Assembly: GCA_016212515.1 (NCBI GenBank)
Contig: JACRFZ010000068.1
Coordinates: 1-59,493 of the forward strand
Length of the DNA: 59,493 bases
Direction of reading: 5' to 3'
Origin: Candidatus Melainabacteria bacterium
Lineage (GTDB): Bacteria; Cyanobacteriota; Vampirovibrionia; Obscuribacterales; Obscuribacteraceae
Within the stretch, counting starts at the first letter, position 1. Each line of letters opens with the position of its first letter. Below, in pieces: positions 43,514-52,360 of this stretch. Position numbers and translations under genes: made by a program. Below the pieces are notes generated by a model. It was not told the origin of the DNA. It worked only from the letters and a program-made list of their open reading frames with translations, and searched no databases.

Positions 43514-44575
43514 ATGCTTCTTTCCTTTCGCAAAAGCGCCAGCCGAGATTGTGTCGAGACCGCCGTCAGGCGGCTTGCAGAGAATGGACTGAATTGCCAG
43601 ATCGTGGCCGGAGCCGACAACCTGGTAATCGTCGTTACCTCGCCTTGTGAAGCCATGCCCGGGCATTTCTTCAGCCACCTGGAAGGGGTGGAGAAGGTTG
43701 TGAAACTGACGGCCCGGAGCCCGCTGGCTGCCGAATCAGGCTGCTCGGTCGTGAAAATCGGCTCTGCCGGAGGCGGGCGCATTGCTCTGGGCGAAGGGAA
43801 GGAACCGGTGGTGATAGCCGGGCCCTGCTCGGTGGAGAGCCGGGAACAGATTATTGCCACGGCCGGGGCGGTGAAAGCCGCCGGAGCGCAAGCATTGCGA
43901 GGCGGAGCATTCAAGCCGCGCACCAATCCCTATGATTTTCAGGGACTCGGTCTCGATGGGCTCAAGTTCATGGCTGAAGCCGGCCAGGCTAGTGGTATGC
44001 CTGTGGTCTCTGAAGTTATGGATGTTCGGGATATCGAGGCGGCGGAACCCTTTCTGGATGTTTTCCAGGTCGGTGCACGCAATATGTACAACTACGATTT
44101 GCTTAAGGAACTGGGAAGGCAGACCAAGCCGGTGCTTCTCAAGCGCGGGCTTTCCGCCACCATTGATGAGCTTCTGCAGGCGGCCGAATATATTCTCGTG
44201 TCCGGCAATTTACAGGTGATCCTTTGCGAGCGCGGCATCCGCACTTATGAGACCAGGGTGCGTAACACCCTGGATCTATCGGCGGTGGTCATTCTCAAGT
44301 CTCTCACTGCCTTGCCGGTGCTGGTTGATCCTTCCCATGCTACCGGCAAGCGTGCCTATGTCAGGGCCCTGTCTCGGGCCGCTATTGCTTGCGGAGCCGA
44401 TGGACTGATTGTGGAGACCCATCTTGAGCCGGAGCGGTCTATTTCCGATGCCGCCCAGGCCATTAATCCGGCGACCCTGAAAGAGATAGTGGATGATGCG
44501 GCGGTTCTATCCGATGTCTTAGGTAAAAGAGACAGGCAGCAGTCAGTGCCTGACTTGAAGATGCCTGTCTCTTAA
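43514..44575 (+). CDS. aroF: 3-deoxy-7-phosphoheptulonate synthase (AroF-type, ferredoxin-like N-terminus)
   Basis: 353 residues. N-terminal regulatory ferredoxin-like domain (about 1-70, LLSFRKSASRDCVETAV) as in TIGR01361 enzymes, then the TIM barrel with VIAGPCSVESREQII, RGGAFKPRTNPYDFQGLG, the EVMDVRDIEAAEPFLDVFQVGARN block, LKRGLSATIDELLQAAE, and DPSHATGKRAYVRALSRAA plus DGLIVETHLEPE. It condenses PEP and erythrose-4-phosphate, the first step of aromatic amino acid synthesis. The N-terminal domain usually gives feedback inhibition. ATG start. Convergent with the unknown gene at 44598. Confidence 0.96.
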   Translation: MLLSFRKSASRDCVETAVRRLAENGLNCQIVAGADNLVIVVTSPCEAMPGHFFSHLEGVEKVVKLTARSPLAAESGCSVVKIGSAGGGRIALGEGKEPVVIAGPCSVESREQIIATAGAVKAAGAQALRGGAFKPRTNPYDFQGLGLDGLKFMAEAGQASGMPVVSEVMDVRDIEAAEPFLDVFQVGARNMYNYDLLKELGRQTKPVLLKRGLSATIDELLQAAEYILVSGNLQVILCERGIRTYETRVRNTLDLSAVVILKSLTALPVLVDPSHATGKRAYVRALSRAAIACGADGLIVETHLEPERSISDAAQAINPATLKEIVDDAAVLSDVLGKRDRQQSVPDLKMPVS

Positions 44576-44597
44576 TTCTGTTGTCGGTTACTTACGG

Positions 44598-45650
44598 TCA
44601 CCTTGTGGGTGGCTTGAAACGCCGGAGAATTTGCAGGAAGTCAAGCCCGTGGGTTATTTCAGCCGGCACCTGGCCGATTGTTTCCACCACCATTTTGCGG
44701 AAGACCGGCTTGCCGTTCGTTGTTTTGCCGGGAACCGTCATGGCCTGTCCGAATTCATCATAGATGGGGCGCATGATTATGGCTCCACTGATATGCTCCA
44801 GATCTTGCGAGAAGCGGTTAAACCCGCCCCCGTCGGCACTAACGCCGCCCACTTTCAGTCTTGAGACCTCGATGAAGTGCGGAGACATACTGCCTGTCGG
44901 GGCTAGATAGTGCCCTCTGTCGGACATTATGATCAAGGTGCCGTCCCCCGGCAGTTCCTCTCTTTCCAGCTTTTCGATGATTTCTTTCAAGATGGGATGA
45001 GAAGCAGCCATGTTATGCAGGCTGTGATTTCTTGTTTCATCCAGGCTCTTGGCTCTTTCTTCCAGGTGCCGCCTCAGTTCGGTCAGGCGCCTCGATGGGC
45101 TCATGTCTTCCGGTGTTCTCTCCGGCAGACTGCTGTGCTTGCCCTTGAAGGAATGGGGCAGTCGGTCCATCATGGACTCGGTGGAAGTAACGGCCATCTG
45201 GGCCACGGCCATGTGTTCGCTGGAACTGCTGATTATTTTGAGCCGCTGCTCTTCCAGCAGGGCGTAGCGCGCCACTAACTTGATTGCTTTGGTGTAGGAT
45301 GCCGGTCTGTCGGTGCAGAGTTTCATCCTGGCCTGTTCCATCCGCCTGATTTGCAGGCTGCGGTCCGGTGAGTTTGGCGGTAACGTTTCAAGTGCTTTGC
45401 GCGCTGCTTGAATCTCCCTGGCCAGCTCGTTTTCTTCGATGGCTAAGAGAGCATCGGATCTTGCTTCCGCCACCTCTCTCACCCTTCTGGCCGTATCCAG
45501 TGCCACTGCCGCTATGGAGCTTGCTCCGGACCACCTGTCGTTAACTGTTTTGAGCCTGCGTGCGCCCGAAGAACTGATGCCGCCACCGCCGGATGTAGCG
45601 AAGTCTTCCTTGGTCGAGTTGAAGTTTTGAGTAGAATTATATGCTTGCAT
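44598..45650 (-). CDS. Coiled-coil-containing unknown protein
   Basis: 350 residues from ATG 45650. Residues ~45-200 are strongly helical and charged, with heptad-like stretches (ENELAREIQAARKALE, RMEQARMKLCTDRPASY, ALLEEQRLKIISSS), then a globular end with GDGTLIIMSDRGHYLAPTG, IYDEFGQAMTVPG and a FKPPTR tail. No signal peptide, membrane segment or known motif. N-terminal ~40 residues are Gly/Ser-rich. 22 bp from the aroF stop. No family recognised; function unknown. Confidence 0.65.
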   Translation of the reverse strand: MQAYNSTQNFNSTKEDFATSGGGGISSSGARRLKTVNDRWSGASSIAAVALDTARRVREVAEARSDALLAIEENELAREIQAARKALETLPPNSPDRSLQIRRMEQARMKLCTDRPASYTKAIKLVARYALLEEQRLKIISSSSEHMAVAQMAVTSTESMMDRLPHSFKGKHSSLPERTPEDMSPSRRLTELRRHLEERAKSLDETRNHSLHNMAASHPILKEIIEKLEREELPGDGTLIIMSDRGHYLAPTGSMSPHFIEVSRLKVGGVSADGGGFNRFSQDLEHISGAIIMRPIYDEFGQAMTVPGKTTNGKPVFRKMVVETIGQVPAEITHGLDFLQILRRFKPPTR

Positions 45651-45942
45651 GATTGCTTCGATCGCGCTTTGCGGGCGACCCTCGCTAAGGGGTGCTATTT
45701 AACTGAAAGTCGAACTTAAGCCGATTATTCTCTCTTGCCGGCTTGCAGTCGATTGGGGAAAATCCCCATAAGACCGTATAAATCCCACATTTTAGTTAAT
45801 CTGGGCTGAAAGCCGCCGCTCGGTAAGGGTTCCGGACTTCTGCGGCAAACACCACAAGTTATCTACGCGTTCTATCTATATGTCTTGGGATTTTCTATAA
45901 TGCCCTTGCTCCCTAGAAACGCTTCTGAGTGATGTTTGCGCC

Positions 45943-46893
45943 GTGGAACCAGAGACTTTAGAAGGAATTGACCACCTGACGACCGGTGGTATCTATAGCG
46001 TCTATATAAAGTCCGACGAAGAAGGGCGGGCTCGCTTTTACCTGACCAAGATTGTGGCTCTGGAAGTCAATGTGGTTCATATTGTTGTCTACCATGAGGA
46101 TTTCCTGACCCGTCCCACCGCCGAAAAGGTGCCCCTGTCTTCCGTCTGTTTTGATGGGGATATGGATATAGATGAGGCGCGCTCCAGACATCTGGCTGTC
46201 TCTCGCCGGCTCTTCAGTTTGATGCGTCCGGTCTACTTTGGGCAGGCCGCCCTCACCGACGCGGAGCTTTCCGGCTACCGGAGATGGAAGATTATGGATT
46301 CGGCGGATGTTATGGATGCGCCTCCCACCTTCAAGGGGGGGTCTCAGAAGGACACTTTGCTACGCATCTTCCTTGTTTACGGCATACCCTTCGGCGCTCT
46401 TCAGGGAGCCTGGTTCTTCTTTCACCATGGCTTTTTCATGGCTCTGCTTGTTTTTTGCCTGAGTGCGGCAATTTTTGGCGGCGGCATGGTCTTGACCCAG
46501 CGCCTGGGCGTAATTCGACGGCTTAAGAAGAGCCCGGGCAATGATCCCCTGGCCCTGACGGAAGCGATGTCTGCCTTTCAGATGGCTGAGACACGCTTGC
46601 CGGTGCCGATTTCGAAAGCCTTCAAACAATGTCGGCAGGCAATTTCCTCAATCAAAAATGTGCGCATTACCCTTGAAGATGCCCTGGCCGGTACCATCGA
46701 GGCGGAAGTGAAAACCGGACTTTCAGCGGAGGGAGAATCTATTTCGATTGCGCTCTATCAGATTGACAGTGGTAACTGCGGCGTGGTTGTCACCAGTGTG
46801 CCCCGTAAGGGCGGCGAACTAGATATGGGTAAGAATCACGAAAACGTGCGCGCCATTCTCGATATGTTGGAAAAGAGCTCAATGGCTATTTAG
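45943..46893 (+). CDS. Membrane protein with two soluble domains, unknown
   Basis: 316 residues from GTG 45943. N-terminal ~140 residues are soluble, beginning LEGIDHLTTGGIYSVYIKSD and RARFYLTKIVALEVNVVHIV. Two adjacent hydrophobic helices at about 145-185 (IFLVYGIPFGALQGAWFFFH, FFMALLVFCLSAAIFGGGMV) anchor it. The C-terminal ~120 residues are a second soluble domain (RITLEDALAGTIEAEVKTG, SIALYQIDSGNCGVVVTSV). No catalytic motif. Lies 93 bp before the permease gene; whether they are linked is unclear. Confidence 0.7.
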   Translation: MEPETLEGIDHLTTGGIYSVYIKSDEEGRARFYLTKIVALEVNVVHIVVYHEDFLTRPTAEKVPLSSVCFDGDMDIDEARSRHLAVSRRLFSLMRPVYFGQAALTDAELSGYRRWKIMDSADVMDAPPTFKGGSQKDTLLRIFLVYGIPFGALQGAWFFFHHGFFMALLVFCLSAAIFGGGMVLTQRLGVIRRLKKSPGNDPLALTEAMSAFQMAETRLPVPISKAFKQCRQAISSIKNVRITLEDALAGTIEAEVKTGLSAEGESISIALYQIDSGNCGVVVTSVPRKGGELDMGKNHENVRAILDMLEKSSMAI

Positions 46894-46986
46894 TTTTTTC
46901 CTTCCCTGGTACTTGGCATAGTACTTAACATGCCTGACTTGGTAAACTGTAGTCTCCGTTCCTTATTATATTTTGAGTATATCTAG

Positions 46987-48384
46987 TTGCTCACCGGGAT
47001 TCTTTGTCTGGCAGTATTTTTCGTTATGGCCGTGGCCATGTACGGACGTAAGTTGTCAGCCCTTCTGGCCTTGCCGCTCATGGCCATTGCCATCGCTTTG
47101 ATCGGCGGCATCGACGGCGCAGTGATTGTCAAAGACGTATTGAGTGCCGGCTCAGTCAAGTTGCACAATGCCTATACCGCCACTATGTTTGGTGCCATGC
47201 TGGCCGAACTGATCAACAAGCACGGCATGGCCCGTTCGCTGGTGCGTTTTGTGGCTGAATTCGCCGGTGACAGCCCTTACCTCTTAGGGCTTCTTTTAAC
47301 AGGTGTTACGGCCCTGTTATTTTCTACCCTGGGCGGGCTCGGCGCCGTCATCATGGTCGGTACCATAGTTCTGCCGGTTATGCTTTCGCTTGGCATACCG
47401 GCTCTGGCCGCCGCCGGGCTTTTCTTGTTCGGTATTTCGCTGGGTGGAATGTTCAACCTGACTAACTGGCAGCTTTACACGGATGTTCTCAAGATTGAAC
47501 AGGCAACGATCATTTCCTTTGTGGTGCCCTTTTCGCTTATTCTGGGACTGGTAATCTTGCTCTTTCTACTCTTTGAACTGAAAGAGAAACGCAATGCCGG
47601 TTACTTCAGCCTCGGACTTCTAGTTTTGGGCGCGCTCTACTATCCCTTGAGCCGTTTCAATCCCCGAGACGCTTCTGCTTTTGCTGCCTTTAGTGATTTT
47701 TCCTACCCGTTCGCCTTTTTCTCCTTGCTGGCGCTCTCGGTCTATGCTCTCTTTCGACACTTTAGCAGGCAGGAAAACGTGCCGGGCTTCAGTCTGCTCA
47801 CCCCCATTGTGCCGCTTGTTTTTGTGCTTGTCTTTCGCTGGGAAATAATTCCTGCTTTTATCATGGGCATCGCCTATGGTGCGCTCACTACCTGGAAACG
47901 CGACTCTATAAATATTCTCACTCGCTCCATAATAGACGGCGTTACCAATGTCATACCGGCAGTGCTCTTGATGATGGGCATCGGCATGCTGATTGCCGCC
48001 GTCATGGATAAGGGGGTCTCGGCGGCCATCGCTCCTCTGATCAAGGCGGTTGTACCGGGCTCACCCCTCACTTATGTTTTGACCTTTACTTTAATGGCGC
48101 CTCTCGCTCTTTACCGCGGACCTTTGAGTCTGTGGGGCATGGGCAGTGGTCTTGTCACTCTCATTATCAACTTGACCACGCTCACGGCCCAGGCCGTCAT
48201 GGGCATGCTGATGTCCGTGGGTCAAGTACAGGGCATCTGTGATCCTACCAATACCCAGAACATCTGGATTGCTACTTATCTGGGAGTCGATACCCAGGTG
48301 ATACTGCGTAAAACCCTGCCCTACGCCATACTGGCTGCCTTCCTCGGTCTCAGCCTGGCTGTCTTGAAGGGGTATGTGCAGTGA
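46987..48384 (+). CDS. Multi-pass permease, likely organic-acid or amino-acid type
   Basis: 465 residues from TTG 46987. About 11-12 hydrophobic segments across the whole length, including AVFFVMAVAMYGRKLSALLA, GVTALLFSTLGGLGAVIMVG, LGGMFNLTNWQLYTDV and PLALYRGPLSLWGMGSG. The Gly-rich membrane loops and paired half-organisation resemble citrate/anion-symporter-like permeases, but I cannot place it in one family. It overlaps the HyuA-like gene by 4 bp, so the substrate probably feeds that enzyme. Inner-membrane. Confidence 0.78.
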   Translation: MLTGILCLAVFFVMAVAMYGRKLSALLALPLMAIAIALIGGIDGAVIVKDVLSAGSVKLHNAYTATMFGAMLAELINKHGMARSLVRFVAEFAGDSPYLLGLLLTGVTALLFSTLGGLGAVIMVGTIVLPVMLSLGIPALAAAGLFLFGISLGGMFNLTNWQLYTDVLKIEQATIISFVVPFSLILGLVILLFLLFELKEKRNAGYFSLGLLVLGALYYPLSRFNPRDASAFAAFSDFSYPFAFFSLLALSVYALFRHFSRQENVPGFSLLTPIVPLVFVLVFRWEIIPAFIMGIAYGALTTWKRDSINILTRSIIDGVTNVIPAVLLMMGIGMLIAAVMDKGVSAAIAPLIKAVVPGSPLTYVLTFTLMAPLALYRGPLSLWGMGSGLVTLIINLTTLTAQAVMGMLMSVGQVQGICDPTNTQNIWIATYLGVDTQVILRKTLPYAILAAFLGLSLAVLKGYVQ

Positions 48385-50669
48385 GTAGCACCTATCGAAT
48401 CGGCATTGATGTGGGCGGCACTTTCACTCATGCCGTGGCTATCGACGGACTTTCTTCCAATCTGGTCGGAAAGGCGAAAGTGCCTACCAGCCACTCGGCA
48501 CCGGAGGGAGTGGCGCGGGGTATCGTCGAGTCTTTGCACAAGCTTCTGGAAGATACGGGCATCGCCCCTGATACCGTCTCTTTTATCGCCCACAGTACTA
48601 CCCAGGCCACCAATGCGCTTCTGGAGGGCGACGTGGTCAAGGTAGGTGTGCTCGGTATGTCTTCGCCCGCCCTTGCTCCCCTGGCCTCTGCCGCCACCAG
48701 GCTTGGACGCATACCCCTGGCCGGGCACGGCGCCAGGAGCGTCTATATGGACACTGCCCATCGCTTTCTGGCGGCAGATGCAAAACCTGCCGGTGCGCAG
48801 TCCGATAGCTTTGATGCTTCTCAGCTAGCTGAAATTGAGAAGTTGCTCCTGGAGTTGAAGGCGGAGGGTTGCGGAGCCATTGCTGTTTCTGATGCTTACA
48901 GCGTCGATGACGGTAAGCGGGAGGAAGAGGTTCTTGCCGTTTGCCGGCGTCTTGGTTTGCTTGCCACCTCCGGTTCCGAGGTGAGCAGGCTCTATGGTTT
49001 GAAGGTGCGTACCCGCACGGCGGCCATCAATGCCGGTATCTTGCCCAAGATGATCGAATCGGCCGATATGACGGAAGAAAGTGTGCGTGCTTCCGGAATT
49101 CAAGCTCCCATTATGATCATGCGCTCCGATGGTGGTGTCATGGACATCGCCGCCATGCGCAAGCGACCGATTTTGTCGATTCTGTCCGGACCGGCTGCCG
49201 GTGTGGCTGCTGCCATGATGTTTCTGCGAATTTCCGACGGCGTTTTTCTGGAAGTGGGCGGTACCTCCACGGATATTTCCGCCATCGCCAGCGGCAGAGC
49301 CCTGGTGCGCTCTGCTGAGATAGGCGGTCACAAAGTTTATATGCGTACTTTGGATGTGCGGACCATCGGGGTAGCCGGCGGCTCACTGGTGCGTCTTGCC
49401 GGCGGCAATATTATCGATGTCGGTCCGCGCAGTGCCCACATTGCCGGGCTCAAGTATGCCGCTTTTCCCACTGATGCTGTAAAGAAAAGCCTGAGCGGGG
49501 AGTCGTCTTCTGCGGCATCTTGTTTTACCGTCAAATGTATCCGCCCCCTTCCCAAAGACAGTGAAGACTATCTGGCCCTCAGTCTTGATAGCGTAAGCGG
49601 CGGCAATGGTTCCAGCCAGCAGTTGCATACGCTTACCCCCACTTGCGCTTCCAATTTACTTGGGCTCACGCCGGAAGAGGACTGTGCCAGGGGTGATCTG
49701 GAGTCCATCAAGATGGGTTTTGCCGCTCTAGCCGGCTATTTAAAGAAGGACGTTAGTGTCGGCTCCTCCGTTCAGAATGAACTGGCCGAGCGTATATTGA
49801 CTCTTGCGGCAGCCAAGTGTCAGCCCACGGTGAAGGCTCTTATTCAGGAAAATAAATTAGACCCGGAGTTGACCATACTGGTGGGCGGCGGCGGCGGTGC
49901 CGCTGCGATTGTGCCCTTTCTGGCCCGGACCATGAATTTGAGCCATAATCTGGCCAGCCATGCCGATGTCATTTCGGCCATCGGCGTGGCTATGGCTTTG
50001 ATTCGTGAGTCGGTAGAAAGACAGGTCGCCGATGCCGCAGCCGCTTCTGAGGCTATCCTCTCTCTGCGTGCCGATGTTTTCAATTCGGTGCATGCCATGG
50101 GGGCCGATCCTTCTACCATTGAAGTGCATGTGGAAGTGGACAGCAAGACCAATATCATTCGCGCCACTGCTTGTGGGGCGGCTAAAGCTTCTGCCGGCAG
50201 TGTAAGTCGCACATTGAGCGACGATGAGTGTAAGGAGAAAGCCGCGCAGTCCATGAGGCTTAAGCCCGAAGAAGTGAGGGAAGTGTGCCGCTCCGCCTTC
50301 TTCACCGTCTATGGTGGCATAGTGCACAGGCAGGGCAGTTTCCTTGCTCTCAAAGTGCCGTTTTTGACAAGCAGTTCCTTTGCTCTTAGAGTAGTCGACA
50401 AAGAAGGTATAGTGCGGCTTTCGTCCCGGGCCGGTGCCGCTGAAAAGACCAGCAAGGAAGGCAGCGAGGACGTGATCAGGAAAATGGTGGAGGAACATTC
50501 CACCTGGGGCGATGCCGGTAAAACCATCCCGGACATACTCTTGCTTTTGGGCGCCAGGGTAATCGATCTCTCCGGGCTTTTGAACGAAGAACAAGTGCTT
50601 TCGCTGGCCCGTTCGGAACTTGCTAATTTGCCTTCCGGTTCAGAGGTTATCGTGGTGGCCAAGTTTTGA
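48381..50669 (+). CDS. Hydantoinase/oxoprolinase HyuA-like protein
   Basis: 762 residues. HyuA signature: actin-like ATPase start RIGIDVGGTFTHAVAID (the usual GTFTD has His here), SFIAHSTTQATNALLEGDV, PIMIMRSDGGVMD, SILSGPAAGVAAAMM and EVGGTSTDIS. In known systems HyuA (with HyuB) hydrolyses 5-oxoproline, hydantoins or related cyclic amides with ATP. No HyuB is in the window, so activity may differ. GTG start, 4-bp overlap with the permease stop and 4-bp overlap with the DUF309 gene: one tight operon. Cytoplasmic. Confidence 0.86.
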   Translation: MSSTYRIGIDVGGTFTHAVAIDGLSSNLVGKAKVPTSHSAPEGVARGIVESLHKLLEDTGIAPDTVSFIAHSTTQATNALLEGDVVKVGVLGMSSPALAPLASAATRLGRIPLAGHGARSVYMDTAHRFLAADAKPAGAQSDSFDASQLAEIEKLLLELKAEGCGAIAVSDAYSVDDGKREEEVLAVCRRLGLLATSGSEVSRLYGLKVRTRTAAINAGILPKMIESADMTEESVRASGIQAPIMIMRSDGGVMDIAAMRKRPILSILSGPAAGVAAAMMFLRISDGVFLEVGGTSTDISAIASGRALVRSAEIGGHKVYMRTLDVRTIGVAGGSLVRLAGGNIIDVGPRSAHIAGLKYAAFPTDAVKKSLSGESSSAASCFTVKCIRPLPKDSEDYLALSLDSVSGGNGSSQQLHTLTPTCASNLLGLTPEEDCARGDLESIKMGFAALAGYLKKDVSVGSSVQNELAERILTLAAAKCQPTVKALIQENKLDPELTILVGGGGGAAAIVPFLARTMNLSHNLASHADVISAIGVAMALIRESVERQVADAAAASEAILSLRADVFNSVHAMGADPSTIEVHVEVDSKTNIIRATACGAAKASAGSVSRTLSDDECKEKAAQSMRLKPEEVREVCRSAFFTVYGGIVHRQGSFLALKVPFLTSSSFALRVVDKEGIVRLSSRAGAAEKTSKEGSEDVIRKMVEEHSTWGDAGKTIPDILLLLGARVIDLSGLLNEEQVLSLARSELANLPSGSEVIVVAKF

Positions 50670-51049
50670 GTTCTTCCTTGAATGAAGCGCAAGAAAAACT
50701 ATTGCTAAAAGGCCTGGAAGAATTCAATGCCGGGCAATATTTTGATTGCCATGAAACCCTGGAGGCTCTCTGGAAGGGGCTCTCCGGGGACGAGAAGACT
50801 CTTGTGCAGGGCATCATTCAGGTGAGCGTGGCTTACTATCATTTGAACCGCGGCAATACAAAAGGTGCCCTGCGCCTCTTTGATAGAGCGCTGCCCCGCA
50901 TTGAGCCATATTTGCCGACCTTGCTTGAGCTTGACCTGGCGGCGTTCTTTCAAGCTATTAGGGCTGAAAGAGAGCGGTTGGCGGCACAGGGGCCTGACCT
51001 GCCTTTTATTGCTTCGCCACCTCTCTTGCGCCGCCTGAAGGCGCCTTAG
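50666..51049 (+). CDS. DUF309 protein
   Basis: 127 residues from TTG 50666, 4-bp overlap with the HyuA-like stop. Contains the DUF309 signature: FNAGQYFDCHETLEALWKGL, GIIQVSVAYYHLNRGNTKGA, RLFDRALPRIEPY. A small all-helical cytoplasmic protein of unknown function that often follows metabolic genes in cyanobacteria. Ends 86 bp before the flavoenzyme gene. Confidence 0.88.
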   Translation: MSSSLNEAQEKLLLKGLEEFNAGQYFDCHETLEALWKGLSGDEKTLVQGIIQVSVAYYHLNRGNTKGALRLFDRALPRIEPYLPTLLELDLAAFFQAIRAERERLAAQGPDLPFIASPPLLRRLKAP

Positions 51050-51135
51050 ATGTAAAGTTGGAAAATAATTGAATATGCGTGGCGGTCTTGAGGCTCTGCG
51101 TTAATATAGGCGATCTCAGCTAAAGAGGAGATGAA

Positions 51136-52314
51136 ATGAGCCCTAGCATAGCCGCAAAGGATAGCACCGCCGATCTGGTCGCAGCAGACGTTGTCGCCAC
51201 TACCAGTAGTATCGCCGCGCAATTGGCTGCCACTGCCGGAGAAACCGACGCTAAGAGAAGTTTTCCCCGTGAGAATATCAAACTTCTGGGTGAGAAGGGG
51301 CTTATGGGTATGCTCTTGCCCGAGAACCTGGGCGGGCTTAACGCTTCCGCCCTTGCTTTTGCCAGGAGCGTGCAGATAATCGGAGGCTCCTGTGCTTCCA
51401 CCGGTATGGTTTTCGTTATGCATTGCTGCTCTGTCGAGACCATTTTTAAGCATCAGCCCGGGCCAGAGACCTTGTTGAAACAGGCGGCCGCAGGCAAGCA
51501 CTTGTCTACCCTGGCCTGCAGCGAGCGTGGCAGCGGAGCCAACTTCTATGCCTCCTCTTCCGTTTCCGGAAAGACAGAACGCGGCATTGAATTGAATGGG
51601 GCTAAGTCCTTTGTTACCAGTGGTGCCGAGGCTGACAGCTATGTGGTCAGTTTGCGTGCGCTGGGTTCTGAAAGCAGCATCAACACCACTTTGTATGTCC
51701 TTGCCAAAGATACCCCGGGTATGGAATTCTCCGGTCGGTGGGATGGACTTGGCTTGCGCGGCAATTGCAGTATAGTGATGAATCTCCGAGACTGTCTGGT
51801 GGCTGATCCGGCCATGAGTCAGGTGGGTGAACAGGGGCAGGGATTCGAAATCGAGATGGCTACCATCTTGCCCCGCTTTCTGCTTGGCACTGCCGCTGTC
51901 TATAACGGCATTGCCGAAGCTGCCATGTCGGCTTCCATCGAGCACGTGAAGACGAGAGAACTGACTCATACCGGCGAGAAGCTCAATGCTCTGCCTGTAA
52001 TGCGCAACAAGATAGCGCGCATGAAAGTTGCCGTGGACGCCAGCGTGGCCCTTATGCATGCCGCCGCTCGGGTCTGGGATGAGAGCGGTGCGGCCGATCT
52101 GGTTACTTTGCTTGAGGTGAAGCAGATGGCCTGTCGTACTGCCGTGGATGTGGCTACACTGGCTCTTGAAACCTGCGGAGGCATTGCCTATTCCGGTGCC
52201 TTGCCCATAGAACGCCATTTGCGTGATGCGCAAGCCGGTGTGGTGATGGCACCAACCAGCGATATGTTGCTTGACTTGATCGGCAGAGCGGCCCTCGAGA
52301 TGCCCCTTATGTAG
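51136..52314 (+). CDS. Acyl-CoA-dehydrogenase-fold flavoprotein lacking the usual catalytic Glu
   Basis: 392 residues; ATG with ideal GAGGAG spacing. N-terminal helical part, then the beta-domain CSERGSGANFYASSS, TSGAEADSYVVSL and GLRGNCSIVMNLRDCLV, which has the ACAD/FAD-binding layout, and C-terminal helices with MRNKIARMKVAVDASVALMH and LETCGGIAYSGALPIERHLR. Where dehydrogenases have YEGT with the base, this protein has VVMAPTSDMLLDL, so Glu is absent. That resembles ACAD-fold N- or S-oxygenases and other non-dehydrogenase members. It starts an operon with a PhnD-like protein and a TusA/di-iron fusion. Cytoplasmic. Function unknown. Confidence 0.85.
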   Translation: MSPSIAAKDSTADLVAADVVATTSSIAAQLAATAGETDAKRSFPRENIKLLGEKGLMGMLLPENLGGLNASALAFARSVQIIGGSCASTGMVFVMHCCSVETIFKHQPGPETLLKQAAAGKHLSTLACSERGSGANFYASSSVSGKTERGIELNGAKSFVTSGAEADSYVVSLRALGSESSINTTLYVLAKDTPGMEFSGRWDGLGLRGNCSIVMNLRDCLVADPAMSQVGEQGQGFEIEMATILPRFLLGTAAVYNGIAEAAMSASIEHVKTRELTHTGEKLNALPVMRNKIARMKVAVDASVALMHAAARVWDESGAADLVTLLEVKQMACRTAVDVATLALETCGGIAYSGALPIERHLRDAQAGVVMAPTSDMLLDLIGRAALEMPLM

Positions 52315-52360
52315 AGCAGCCATTTTTATTGAAACCTGAATGAAACGGTCTGGAGATGTT

